Shown here in pieces: positions 41,201-52,754 of a stretch of 64,000 nt of DNA (its first letter is position 1; every line of letters begins with the position of its first letter). Origin of the DNA: Plumapathes pennacea (lineage: Eukaryota; Cnidaria; Anthozoa; Antipatharia; Myriopathidae); assembly GCA_964036295.1 (NCBI GenBank), contig OZ038466.1:19148597-19212596 (forward strand), in the 5' to 3' direction. The translations under genes were made by a program, and so were the position numbers. The notes beneath the pieces are model-generated. The model saw only the letters and a program-made list of their open reading frames with translations, was not told where the DNA came from and searched no databases.

Positions 41201-44200
41201 CAAAGACATACTGTACCTTTGTATATGTACAGTCTGCCCATTGTTTTTGTTGCTGTTTTTTGTTTGCTGCTGGTAATTGTGTGGTATGCAGTCTGGGAAA
41301 CAGTAAAAGAGATTGAAGATGTGGCTGCAGGCATTTAATACACTGAAGCAAAACAGGCATGGCATTCAAAGAATTAAAAATAATATTGAGTATTATTTTC
41401 ATTCTTTGGTTCAGGTCATTTTCAAGCATGACACAGGCCGAGTGGTTCAGTGCTGTGTCAAATATGGTTCTGCAGATCAAAGAAGGAAACTCTTTACACA
41501 ATTTAAAGGTACAAAAGTGTACAATAATTATGCTGTATGCTATTACATCTTCCAATATTCATAAACTGTTATTTAAAAAATAAAGTGTTATTTTTTATGG
41601 CTCCAATATTATTGGTGTCGATATAGTTCAGCTAAAGGTAAATTACATTAATTTTTATGAATTTATGCAAGGTCAGCAACACAATCATGTAATATTCATT
41701 TGATAACTTGTGGAAGTAAAAGAGTTTTTATTCTTAAAAAATTAAATGTAAACTGTAACTGGGATTGTACAATAGTGCATGTTTGTCTGATTGGACATCC
41801 ATGTCTGACTCCAATCCTAATTCTGGCCATTTGTCTGTCTGATTGTTTTTGTCTGTATTTTCTTTTTCAGATGATCTTGAGGAATTGCTCAAGTCAAAAT
41901 ACTCCAAGTTTTTTGTTACAAAGCTGCTGAAGTATGGGTATGTACACAAGGCTAGAAATTCACAGATAACATAAAATATGATTATTAAAATAATAATATT
42001 ATTACAAAATTTGCATGGGACATACTGTAGGGTCAGAAGACTTTCTGTGCGAGGATTTTGTTGCTGTCATTTTTACTCAAAATTGTCATCCTAGTACCAA
42101 GGAGGAGCGTGTCTCAATCATCAAGTGCTTTTATGGGAAGGTCCGAAAACTTGTACGACACAAGGTTTGTATTGAGGGGAATCATGTCAGTTTTAAGTAC
42201 CTTAAACAATCAGGATGGTCAATGATATGGTAATTAAGTTAGGAGCCTTCAAAATACTATGACTTGGTGGGGATAAGTATGCAGCAGATGAAATTATAAA
42301 GATCTGGGCTGCAGATACATTTTACATACAATATTAGCTTTGGCTATTCACGATCATGTCATTGACGTGTTATTTATCGTCTGGTGACAATCAAAATAGT
42401 TTTCAACACTAAGATTGTATCAAGGATTCTGAAGTATTTAATGTCCAAGCAGTGTTTTAGCTTTCCAGGCAACATAGTATACTGTTCCTAGAGCCGTTTT
42501 CGGATGACTGTCGAAAACCAAAACCAAAGTAATCACACAGGCCAATCACAGAGACTGAGAGAAAACAGTTCAGCCAATTGGAAGCCAAAGTAATTCACGT
42601 TTGGTCTTGCGTTTGGTTTTACTTTCCAATCAGCAGTGCGAGTACACGCCATCGCTTGCGTGAGAAGTGTTTGGTTTTGGTTTTGGTTTTGTTCCTGATT
42701 GGCTGAGCATGCTGACAAACTAGTGTGGACCAATCCGAAAGCGAAGCAAACGCAAAACCAAAGCAATCACACAATTACTTTCGACAGTCATCTGAAAACC
42801 GCTCTATATTTACAGTAATACATATTTATTTCATTTACTGAAAATTCATCCCCTCTGGATCAACTTGTAATCAGTAGGAATGATTTGGAGTTCGATTTCT
42901 TTTATATTCTCTGCTGTCTACCTACTCAGGAGGCTTCAACCATTCTTGAGACGATTTACAGTGAATACGCTAACTCATCACAGAAGTCTTATTTGATCCA
43001 GGAGTTTTACGGTGCAGACTTTGCACTTTTTAAGGTAACAACTTAATGGCATATAGTCAAGTACCGGCTCTGTGGCATAAAAAATAGGCTACGTCCATAC
43101 AGATACACTTTTTTCAAAACAATGCTTTCGCCTTCCTTCCATGCTAAAATGGTGAGGATTTTAAAATTGGTTTTCTGAGTAGAGTTTTCAAAAATGTTTT
43201 TCTGTTTTCTTCACTGGTAATTAAAAACATGGACGTCTGACTTCAAGAAAGGAGATTTTCGAAAATTTCAAATGAGACAGGGCCTTATATACATCTAGGT
43301 TTCCCATGAGAGTCGTCTGTAAATAAAGCACTGACACATCAACATTGCGATCGCTGAAAAAAAAACAAACAACAAGTGCACTTGTCTTGAGCGATTTTGA
43401 CTGCCGATCGGCTTCCATTTGTAAACCCATGGCCATGAAAAAACATTGCGCTAACACAGTATTTTGGATCAAAAGTACTCGCAACGTCTCCATCGCTCAT
43501 GCGCAACAAAAAAACGTTACCAATGTTGTAAGGTTTACAATGCACTATGGGATTATCACTATGTATTATGTATTGCTAAACCAGCATTTAGTGCAGGGCC
43601 CGGTTTTTCAAAGCACGATTAGGCTAATCCTGGATTAGGTGTAAACTTTCTTGTCATTTATAAGCCTGAAAACGTGAAGATTTTGTCCTGCAACGATTTC
43701 CTTGATACGTATTCAGCTAAAACAAGCTTTTTGATCCATATTTGAACAAAACCCTGCATTTTATCGGCAGTGAGGTCGTCAGAAAGAATTTCGCTAATCC
43801 TGGATTAGCTTAATCGGCTTTCGAAAAACCGGGCCCAGATGTGCAGACGTGCTGTGTTAAGCCTGGTTCACGAGCGGCGCAAGCACAGTAGTCTTTGTTT
43901 CACGTGAAAACAGGCTCGACACAAGCGCAAGTACACGTCAAAATTTATTAATCCTTGCGCTTGCGTCGAGCCTGTTTTCACTGTAAAATAAAGACCTTGT
44001 GCTTGCGTCCCTCGTGAAAACCAGGCTTTGAGTCATAATGCTTGCATCACAACCAAACAGATTCCGCATACTAGACTATCTGCATCAACTGTGCCTTATC
44101 TTGTAATAAGTGCCAGCGTATTTCTCTATTTTGCAGTCTTCAGAGTGGGACAGCTTAGCTAAAATAATTAAAGCAGATCCTGCAAGGAAGCCGGGGATAA

Positions 44201-47200
44201 TAAAGTTCATGAAAGATGCACTGGCACCTCTCGTTGACAGGTAAAATGAATTTCACGTCCGGAAACTCGCTTTTTCTGAAGTACTTCAGCTCACGTTATG
44301 AACTAACTATCGCTTCTTGACACTCAATGCACTTTATGTTGAGTGTTTTTCATGACAAATCAGGATACTCAAAGTTTACTTATACTATGGTTGATATGAA
44401 AATGGCTACCTAACGCAGTTTTATATAGGTGTGGGTAGGGACTCGCCGAAGAGTTTAAATTTGCACTTTTTTACTGAGTGACACGTTTTCCACCAAAAAT
44501 ACTAAACACAGACGCATTTTAGTGTAAATATTGTTTTTCTTAGAATTGCTGAACATCTGCGTACGCGTTATATAACGCCCCTCGTATACTCGCTCATCTA
44601 CAAGATACTGATTTCTTCTAGCTTTAAATTCAAGTAATAACTCAAGGTAACTCACGAGCTGCAGCAAAACCGGTTGTACTAGATGATTAATTACATATCA
44701 AGATCAGTGTACTGTAACTATATATAAACAATAAACTACTTTTGGCGAGGAAATATGCACGGATAATTGTCCGAGGATATTATCTGTTCCGAGAAGCGAA
44801 CAGTTGCCCAAGAGCGAAGCTCGAGGGCAACTGTGAGCTTCGAGGAACAGATAATGTCCGAGGACAATTATCCGTGCATATTTCCGAAGCCAAAAGTAGT
44901 TTATTGTCTTTATTATCCTTCAAATATTTCCTCTCGCAGCGCAAATAACGGCGCGGAAACTGTGAAGCTTTTTAGTGCTTTCTGGAACTGCTTTTTCGAC
45001 CAATAAATTGATGTCCTCCTCAGTAGTCATCTTGTAATGATTTTTGTGACTAAATAAATAGAACTGTATTCTGATATTGTCAATAAACAGCGTTAGTTCG
45101 CCAGGCGGGGGTTATTCGCTGATAACGTCCGCTCGCGAGCGGACGTTATTCGGTCACGTGTCACGATTCTACCAATCACGCGCGGGAGGAAATATTTGAT
45201 GGGTCATAAACACTGATAAATGTTCATTATCTTTCTCTCTCTCCAGATCTGTTATTACTCACAGCATAGTTCATCGTGTTTTACTTGATTTTCTCACTGT
45301 GGCAGACGAGAAATCTCGAACGGTAAGCATAACCTTTGTTACGAGCCTTCAACGTAACACTGCCAAAAGTGAAACTGATTTCTTCTTTTTGGTCATAAGG
45401 AACTGTGAACAATAAATTCTCCTAACCCAATATCTGCTTTCTTTTGTTATATTAGGAGACTTCAAGGGCATACATAGGTAGCTTGTAACGTGTATGCTAC
45501 ATTGCACGATCAAACCTTTAAATTTCTCTGTTTGAAGTTGTTATACTGGTACACCATTTTGGCGCGTGAAGATTACTGAAAACTGTGGACAAAATGCGGG
45601 ATTAGCCCATTAAGCCACTTTCACAATTATTATGCGCAGTTCGCAAGGCTAAGTTATTTTGGCGGGCGGCCACCTGATGATAAAAAATGGCCGGCAGAAT
45701 GGAGAACCGCTTCATTGGTCATAATGTAATTACGTAGCCGAAACAAAACCAAGCTCAGCAGAGAGATTCACTCGACAATGACTTACAGTGTTTTGAACCA
45801 AATGAAAAGTTTGTCTCAGCTTTAAAAGACATCAGCTAAGATGAAAATAAAGTTTGGACAACTAGCATTTGTACTTATGAGCTGATATTTTTTTTTCACA
45901 GGAAATGATTGAAGCCATCCGGGAAATCGTGGTGTTAATCCTACACACGCACGATGGAACACGTGTCGCCATGAAGTGTCTTTGGCATGGCACAGCGAAG
46001 GTATACCCATCTTCTTTATTGCTGCATTGCTAAGTTTTAGTTTAGTTCTGCCTCGTTTGTCTAACATCGTTTGCACGTCTCGTTTTGCTTCTTTCGTAGG
46101 ATCGGAAGGTTATCATGAAATCTTTCAAGACTTACATTGTTAAGATTTGCAAGGTATGATTGGACGTGACGTGATTGGAAGTGAAGAAAGTCGTATGCCT
46201 CTGAAACATTGTCTCGACTTTATCAATCTTTTGGGTTTGGAGAGTTACCTATTTTTTTAAGATAAAATCTTCTCACACAGACCAACTGCCCCGGTTACTT
46301 GAGGTCCCTAATACTGCTTTCCTACCACAGGAAGAATTTGGACACCTTGTGATGCTGGCACTATTTGATGTCGTAGACGACACAGTCCTTGTGAAGAAGA
46401 TTGTTTTCTCGGTGAGGACAGCAAACGCAAACAAAAGATTGAAGATGCGCGAAGGGGTGGGGTGGGAGTGAACGTAGAAGAGAATTGCCCAGCTCTCACT
46501 TGTGTTTAGAAATCAAATAGATATAATGGAAAACAACAACAACAAAATATTGTAAAAATAAATGTAAGAGAAAAGACATCAGTCCAGACATCAGTCCAAC
46601 AAGGGAGCAAATTCGAAGTTGTTCTTAGCTTTGCATTTCATATTTAGACTTCTTGTATTGGATTAACTTCTGACGCTTTTGTAAATTCTCAGGAAATCGT
46701 GGCGTCGCTCAAGGATATTGCCATGGATACGTATGGCAGGAAGGTGTTGTTGTATTTGCTGTGCCCCAGATCAGTGCCTCACTTTCATCCTAAAACTGTC
46801 GCACTGCTCGAAGAGGGAGATGGGAATGCTGCAAGGTCGGTCGAGCAAATGCAGAGTATTACATTGAAGCAGACGCTAAACACCACACCACACACTATTA
46901 CACCACAATGCACTACACTACACTATATTGAACCACCATACCTAACCTCGCCACAACGCACACCACACCTTATCACACTATACTACGCCATATCATTACA
47001 CCACACCGCACCACGTCACACCATACTACGTTAAGGCTGCTCTACATTCTATATTGAACTACACTTCACTGCACCACACGACACTACATCACCACACCCT
47101 ACTACGCTACACATTACATTATAAATCATATCACATTACAGCGATACTGCAGCGCAATATACAGTACAAGTTGGTTGCTTGTATCTATTTAGAATCTTGG

Positions 47201-50200
47201 ATCCCAAGTCCATCACAGTGTTAGATTACAAGTTTTTTTTGTGTCTGATTTTCAGCAAGAAGGATGTAACTCAGAGACGCAAGGAACTGCTTGAAGGCAT
47301 TTCCTCAGACCTGACACAGCTTGTTGCTGAGAACGCACACGAAATGTTGTGCGACAAGGGAGCGAGCCAACTTCTTCTGGCAGTTTTCCTTAAATGCGGC
47401 GGTAAGTCACCTCTTTTCCCGCCTTTTTACCCTGATCCGGGTTCCTAGAGGCTCCAGGGGCCCGGTCGTCGAACCGAAAGCGACAGAATCTCTGGGGAGC
47501 AGGGGCCGTATTCACCAAACGAAACGAACAAAATTGTTTGTAAAATTTTGACCTGCTTACATTATCTCACATAAGTCCGTATTCACCAAAGGAAAAGTTC
47601 GTCAACTGTGTTTGTATCTTTCCGAAAGTTCTTGACTGTTTTAATAGTCAAAACAGTTAAACGTTTCGCACGGCTATTTTCACGTTCGTATGAATCATCC
47701 AGGGCTTGATACAGCGACATGTTGGTGGCTTTGTACGCAAGCCGTGTGAATTGCAGTTACAAACTTTCTTCCGACCTTCGTAACTGTTTATTCGTACGAA
47801 ATTTCTTACGAAAAGTTTTGAGAATACGGCCCCGAAACAAGTGAAAATAGGCAAGGACAAAATCTGCATGCTGTCCACCTTAGAGAGGTGTCCCTTTAAA
47901 AAGAGTTGACTTTTAGGGTTAGGTAACAGTATACCAGTCTAGACCAATGACTTAATTTAGTGTTGTTTTTTGTCTTGCTAGGAGACCTTTCAAACGCCAT
48001 GACAACCATTGCGGACATTGCCAGTGAAGACCTCGATCCACTGACAAGTGAAGAGGTGTGTAAGACAGTATGACAGCTTCCTTGTGTTCAAGCTGGAAAA
48101 TCTCCGGTCGGGTCACAATTGTCACTTTTGTGCACTGGGACATACTGCGAGGTCCTTGGGACTAGGTCGACGCTGGCCGATATTTTGCGCGGTCTCGTTG
48201 ACCCCAACTATTTATCAAATTTTGGTTGAAAAGGAAGCATGATGCTCAGCTCGTTGACTGCTTTTTGTTTCTGCATGCAGGATCACGTGGTTAAGGATGC
48301 CAGCGGTCATTTTGCACTGAAAAGATTGGTTCAACAGGACAAGCAAAGGCTTGAGGCTGGAGAGAAAGGTGCTGTTTTATAGAATGTCTGCAAACGTGAA
48401 ATTGTGGTCGTTACTACTTAGCTTCAATTGGATTTCGTACAAGCAAGCCCAGACAATCACGAAGGGCCAATACTTTTAGGCCCTTTCACTGCCAAGCTCA
48501 AAATGTACCACGAGTGATGTAGTGGGAGTTGATAGTTTAGTAAGATTTCATCCGAGCAAAGTATCAAAAAGTCGAGTTCTCAGTTGACAGTTTAGTAAGA
48601 TTTCATCCGAGCAAGGTATCAAAAAGTCCAGTTCTCAGTTGACAGTTTAGTAAGATTTCATCCGAGCAAGGTATCAAAAAGTCCAGTTCTCAGTTGATAG
48701 TTTAGTAAGATTTCATCCGAGCAAAGTATCAAAAAGTCGAGTTCTCAGTTGACAGTTTAGTAAGATTTCATCCGAGCAAAGTATCAAAAGTCGAGTTCTC
48801 AGTTGACAGTTTAGTAAGATTTCATCCGAGCAAGGTATCAAAAAGTCCAGTTCTCAGTTGACAGTTTAGTAAGATTTCATCCGAGCAAGGTATCAAAAGT
48901 CGAGTTCTCAGTTGACAGTTTAGTAAGATTTCATCCGAGCAAAGTATCAAAAAGTCGAGTTCTCAGTTGACAGTTTAGTAAGATTTCATCCGAGCAAAGT
49001 ATCAAAAGTCGAGTTCTCAGTTGACAGTTTAGTAAGATTTCATCCGAGCAAGGTATCAAAAAGTCCAGTTCTCAGTTGACAGTTTAGTAAGATTTCATCC
49101 GAGCAAAGTATCAAAAAGTCGAGTTCTCAGTTGACAGTTTAGTAAGATTTCATCCGAGCAAAGTATCAAAAGTCGAGTTCTCAGTTGACAGTTTAGTAAG
49201 ATTTCATCCGAGCAAGGTATCAAAAAGTCCAGTTCTCAGTTGACAGTTTAGTAAGATTTCATCCGAGCAAAGTATCAAAAGTCGAGTTCTCAGTTGATAG
49301 TTTAGTAAGATTTCATCCGAGCAAAGTATCAAAAAGTCGAGTTCTCAGTTGACAGTTTAGTAAGATTTCATTCGAGCAAAGTATCAAAAGTCGAGTTCTC
49401 AGTTGACAGTTTAGTAAGATTTCATCCGAGCAAGGTATCAAAAAGTCCAGTTCTCAGTTGACAGTTTAGTAAGATTTCATCCGAGCAAAGTATCAAAAAG
49501 TCGAGTTCTCAGTTGACAGTTTAGTAAGATTTCATCCGAGCAAAGTATCAAAAGTCGAGTTCTCAGTTGACAGTTTAGTAAGATTTCATCCGAGCAAGGT
49601 ATCAAAAAGTCCAGTTCTCAGTTGACAGTTTAGTAAGATTTCATCCGAGCAAAGTATCAAAAAGTCGAGTTCTCAGTTGACAGTTTAGTAAGATTTCATC
49701 CGAGCAAAGTATCAAAAGTCGAGTTCTCAGTTGACAGTTTAGTAAGATTTCATCCGAGCAAGGTATCAAAAGTCCAGTTCTCAGTTGATAGTTTAGTAAG
49801 ATTTCATCCGAGCAAAGTATCAAAAAGTCGAGTTCTCAGTTGACAGTTTAGTAAGATTTCATCCGAGCAAAGTATCAAAAGTCGAGTTCTCAGTTGACAG
49901 TTTAGTAAGATTTCATCCGAGCAAGGTATCAAAAAGTCGAGTTCTCAGTTGACAGTTTAGTAAGATTTCATCCGAGCAAGGTATCAAAAAGTCCAGTTCT
50001 CAGTTGATAGTTTAGTAAGATTTCATCCGAGCAAAGTATCAAAAAGTCCAGTTCTCAGTTGATAGTTTAGTAAGATTTCATCCGAGCAAAGTATCAAAAA
50101 GTCGAGTTCTCAGTTGACAGTTTAGTAAGATTTCATCCGAGCAAGGTATCAAAAGTCCAGTTCTCAGTTGATAGTTTAGTAAGATTTCATCCGAGCAAAG

Positions 50201-52754
50201 TATCAAAAAGTCCAGTTCTCAGTTGATAGTTTAGTAAGATTTCATCCGAGCAAAGTATCAAAAAGTCGAGTTCTCAGTTGACAGTTTAGTAAGATTTCAT
50301 CCGAGCAAAGTATCAAAAGTCGAGTTCTCAGTTGACAGTTTAGTAAGATTTCATCCGAGCAAGGTATCAAAAAGTCCAGTTCTCAGTTGACAGTTTAGTA
50401 AGATTTCATCCGAGCAAAGTATCAAAAAGTCGAGTTCTCAGTTGACAGTTTAGTAAGATTTCATCCGAGCAAAGTATCAAAAGTCGAGTTCTCAGTTGAC
50501 AGTTTAGTAAGATTTCATCCGAGCAAGGTATCAAAAAGTCCAGTTCTCAGTTGACAGTTTAGTAAGATTTCATCCGAGCAAAGTATCAAAAAGTCGAGTT
50601 CTCAGTTGACAGTTTAGTAAGATTTCATCCGAGCAAAGTATCAAAAGTCGAGTTCTCAGTTGACAGTTTAGTAAGATTTCATCCGAGCAAGGTATCAAAA
50701 GTCCAGTTCTCAGTTGATAGTTTAGTAAGATTTCATCCGAGCAAAGTATCAAAAAGTCGAGTTCTCAGTTGACAGTTTAGTAAGATTTCATCCGAGCAAA
50801 GTATCAAAAGTCGAGTTCTCAGTTGACAGTTTAGTAAGATTTCATCCGAGCAAAGTATCAAAAAGTCCAGTTCTCAGTTGACAGTTTAGTAAGATTTCAT
50901 CCGAGCAAGGTATCAAAAAGTCCAGTTCTCAGTTGATAGTTTAGTAAGATTTCATCCGAGCAAAGTATCAAAAGTCCAGTTCTCAGTTGACAGTTTAGTA
51001 AGATTTCATCCGAGCAAGGTATCAAAAAGTCCAGTTCTCAGTTGACAGTTTAGTAAGATTTCATCCGAGCAAAGTATCAAAAGTCCAGTTCTCAGTTGAC
51101 AGTTTAGTAAGATTTCATCCGAGCAAGGTATCAAAAAGTCCAGTTCTCAGTTGATAGTTTAGTAAGATTTCATCCGAGCAAGGTATCAAAAAGTCCAGTT
51201 CTCCTTACTGTATCGTATACAGTCAGACCGCGCGTAAGCGGCCCTGTGTTAAGCGGACAGCTGTCAAAGTTCCGAAGCCCAACTGAAGTTGATCACTCTT
51301 GGGAGTGAAAGGGTTAAAGGCCGGTTTTGACTGGCACAAGCATACGTTGTAATAGAACGGCAGTGAGGACTGCAGCATAACTTAAGGGGAATGGGAATGT
51401 TTTCGATCCTTATGATGTCGCTCTTGTGCTCTATTGTTTCTTGCGCTTATGCTTATATTGTAATGAAAATTAGCTTTTAACGGCGTTCATCATTTGAACA
51501 TCAAGCCGGAATTCTGCATCTCCCGGAAAGAGCGTTTCATACAAGCTCGTACAAATCTTAAACTATCCTAAACCTGAACCTGAACCTGAACCTTATCCTA
51601 ATCCTAATCATGACAATGATTTCTCTAAACCAAGGGTTTAGTTTCAAGGCTTGGCCAGTACATGTTTCAAAATGTAGAGCTCCTTTTTTTTTGCGGGAAG
51701 TTAGTAGTATCCTTCCGTCCTATTATAGGCAACTAGGTTTCAAAAGTGTCAGCAAATACAAGAAATTTGAAAATTTGAAAGTAAGAAACACGTATAATAA
51801 GCGTGAAGGCCTGAGGGGTTTCCATAGACTTTCGTGAAACTAAAAATCCACAGAACCAATCACAAAGGCCATAAGGAAACACCTTCAACTGACCAGAAGC
51901 CAGCTCCATTGCACCCTAAATGTAGTGTTTTTTCGAACCTTGAACAACAAGTTGTTTTCGTTATTAGTCGTGTTTGCAGCACAAGTACCTCTCTATGATT
52001 ATTGCTAATTCCTGTGCTCTTTTGGGGAACACAGTGTTCTTCTCCCAGGTTCTTTTGGACAAACTTCAGCCTGGCACATTAATGGACTGGTGCAAAGTGA
52101 ACAGAGGAGCCTTTGTCGTTACCAGGTAAGATCACACAGAGCATCTGGGCATGTCACTAATGTCTGCCAATGGCATCCGAGTAGTGTTTGGGCAGCGGCT
52201 CAAGTTTGAGCCTTTAGACAATACAATGAAAAGCTAGCACTTGGGAGAACGAAATTTTTGAGAGCATCGGCGTGGAGAAAGCCAATATTTTTTCTGTCCA
52301 GTGACCTTCAACTGAAATCCTGAGTCATCAACTTCGATCAGTATCTGCAGGATATCATTACAGTGTAGAACTTTGCAATCGTTAGCTTGTTTGGATGAAA
52401 GCTGATTGAACTTTCAATTCCCACTACAATGTTTTATGGTGTTGTTCTTGAGTGTTTGAAAGAATTTGCATTATGAGCTCAGGAATGAAAGGTCACTGGT
52501 AGTGAAAGGGCCAAAGTGCTCGACAACAAAACTGCTATTAGAATGTACTTACCGAGAGCTTTGAATTGAATGGTCACACCTTTAGTATCATTTGACAGTT
52601 TAAAAACTTCATTTGCTTTCGTTGCAGTCTACTAGAGTCCCCCGTGCCGGGAGTCGCCCAAAAAGTACGGTCTCAACTCAAGCCCCTCGTTTCCAAACTG
52701 GCGAAGTACAAAAGCAAGGGAGTTGAAGTTGTGATGAAACTGCTCAAGAAGTGA
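38285..52754 (+). CDS. PUM3: Pumilio homologue 3 (PUM3/Puf-A, yeast Puf6 family)
   Basis: Nineteen exons in phase: 38285-38307, 39146-39453, 40411-40531, 41032-41107, 41415-41508, 41871-41937, 42095-42164, 42930-43034, 44137-44240, 45247-45322, 45902-46000, 46100-46153, 46331-46411, 46693-46835, 47256-47401, 47982-48055, 48281-48368, 52035-52125 and 52628-52754. They give 648 residues, about the length of human PUM3. A Lys/Arg/Ser-rich nucleolar-type tail (about residues 8-125) precedes the Puf-A fold of PUF-like helical repeats: HDTGRVVQCCVKYG, SKYSKFFVTKLLKYG, THDGTRVAMKCLWHG, DTYGRKVLLYLL, DKGASQLLLAVF and DASGHFALKRLV. The end is WCKVNRGAFVV...LLKK. PUM3 binds structured nucleic acid without PUF specificity and acts in ribosome biogenesis. 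The donor after 46835 (AAG|gtcggt) is weak but closes phase. Confidence 0.94.
38663..38886. mobile_element. MITE, 'CCGG..TTCAAAGC' family, copy 1
   Basis: The left end 'ccggttgttcaaagcacg' pairs with the right end 'caagctttgaacaaccgg'. Just inside are 'ttaaccctggatta' and 'ttaatcctgggttta'. It lies in PUM3 intron 1. The same family recurs at 43596-43836. Confidence 0.8.
40866..40916. mobile_element. Fragment of the 'GAGCGGTTTTC' MITE family
   Basis: 'gacagtcatctgaaaacc' and the upstream 'caaatgcaaaacca' match the right half of the intact element at 42491-42804. Another fragment lies at about 738-830 in the VWDE-like gene. Confidence 0.6.
42491..42804. mobile_element. MITE with TA target duplication (Tc1/mariner-like ends)
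   Basis: The ends 'gagccgttttcggatgactg' and 'cagtcatctgaaaaccgctc' are inverted repeats of about 25 bp with two mismatches, flanked on both sides by TA. The interior carries many 'ggttttgg'/'ccaaaacc' blocks. A TA duplication points to Tc1/mariner mobilisation; no transposase is present. Confidence 0.8.
43596..43836. mobile_element. MITE, 'CCGG..TTCAAAGC' family, copy 2
   Basis: The left end 'gggcccggtttttcaaagc' pairs with the right end 'ttcgaaaaaccgggccc'. The inner 'aatcctggatta' occurs on both sides. Shares its subterminal motifs with 38663-38886. Confidence 0.82.
43859..44028. mobile_element. Foldback element, 170 bp
   Basis: The ends 'aagcctggttcacgag' and 'ctcgtgaaaaccaggctt' pair with one extra base. 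The inner arms 'gtgaaaacaggctcgac' and 'gtcgagcctgttttcac' are exact. The end motif resembles that of the element at 63711-63927. Confidence 0.78.
44728..44907. mobile_element. Foldback element, 180 bp
   Basis: The ends 'acaataaactacttttggc' and 'gccaaaagtagtttattgt' are exact inverted repeats. The arms continue inward ('tgcacggataattgtccgag' and its complement) to a loop with 'gaagctcgagg'. Located in PUM3 intron 9. Confidence 0.85.
45122..45149. repeat. Perfect 28-bp palindrome
   Basis: 'ataacgtccgctcg' is followed directly by its reverse complement, in PUM3 intron 9. It may be the loop of an older foldback element. Confidence 0.8.
46862..47150 (+). repeat. Degenerate ACCACA/CACTA-rich tract
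   Basis: About 290 bases of imperfect 4-6-base words (accac, cacta, taccac) lie in the PUM3 intron just after the exon ending 46835. The tract has very few G and no protein signal, and looks like a decayed microsatellite. Confidence 0.7.
47502..47833. mobile_element. Element with 'GGGGCCGTATTC' inverted ends
   Basis: The left end 'ggggccgtattcacc' and the right end 'gagaatacggcccc' are inverted. A second internal 'ccgtattcaccaaa' occurs at about 47577. Immediately right of it (47876-47921) is a 'ccttagagaggtgtcc...aaagagttgac' motif also found at about 55185-55222 upstream of SARA. Confidence 0.65.
48479..51316. mobile_element. MITE swollen by an internal minisatellite
   Basis: The left edge 'ccctttcactgccaagctca' and the right edge 'cactcttgggagtgaaaggg' match the terminal repeats of the 26653-26802 MITE family. 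The intact family member is about 150 bp; this copy is 2.84 kb because its interior is a tandem array. The sequence between the array and the right end (51204-51290) carries a further inserted piece with 'aagcggccctgtgttaagcg'. Confidence 0.75.
48527..51203 (+). repeat. 55-bp minisatellite, about 49 copies
   Basis: The unit is 55 bp (54 when an A5 run is A4), with core 'agttgacagtttagtaagat' then 'ttcatccgagcaaagtatca'. Variants are confined to a few sites: gaCag/gaTag, gcaaAg/gcaaGg, A5/A4 and gtcGag/gtcCag. The variants occur in ordered blocks, giving higher-order repeats. It lies in the 3.7-kb PUM3 intron between 48368 and 52035. Short open frames within it are artefacts of the unit. Confidence 0.97.

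Noticed and set aside
46862-47034. Extension of PUM3 exon 14 through the ACCACA tract to 47034
   Set aside because: The extension is low-complexity and ends in a stop. The weak donor at 46835 joins the conserved next exon in phase.
49641-49823. Identical 60-codon frames at 49641 and 50570
   Set aside because: They are read-through of the 55-bp minisatellite unit, not genes.
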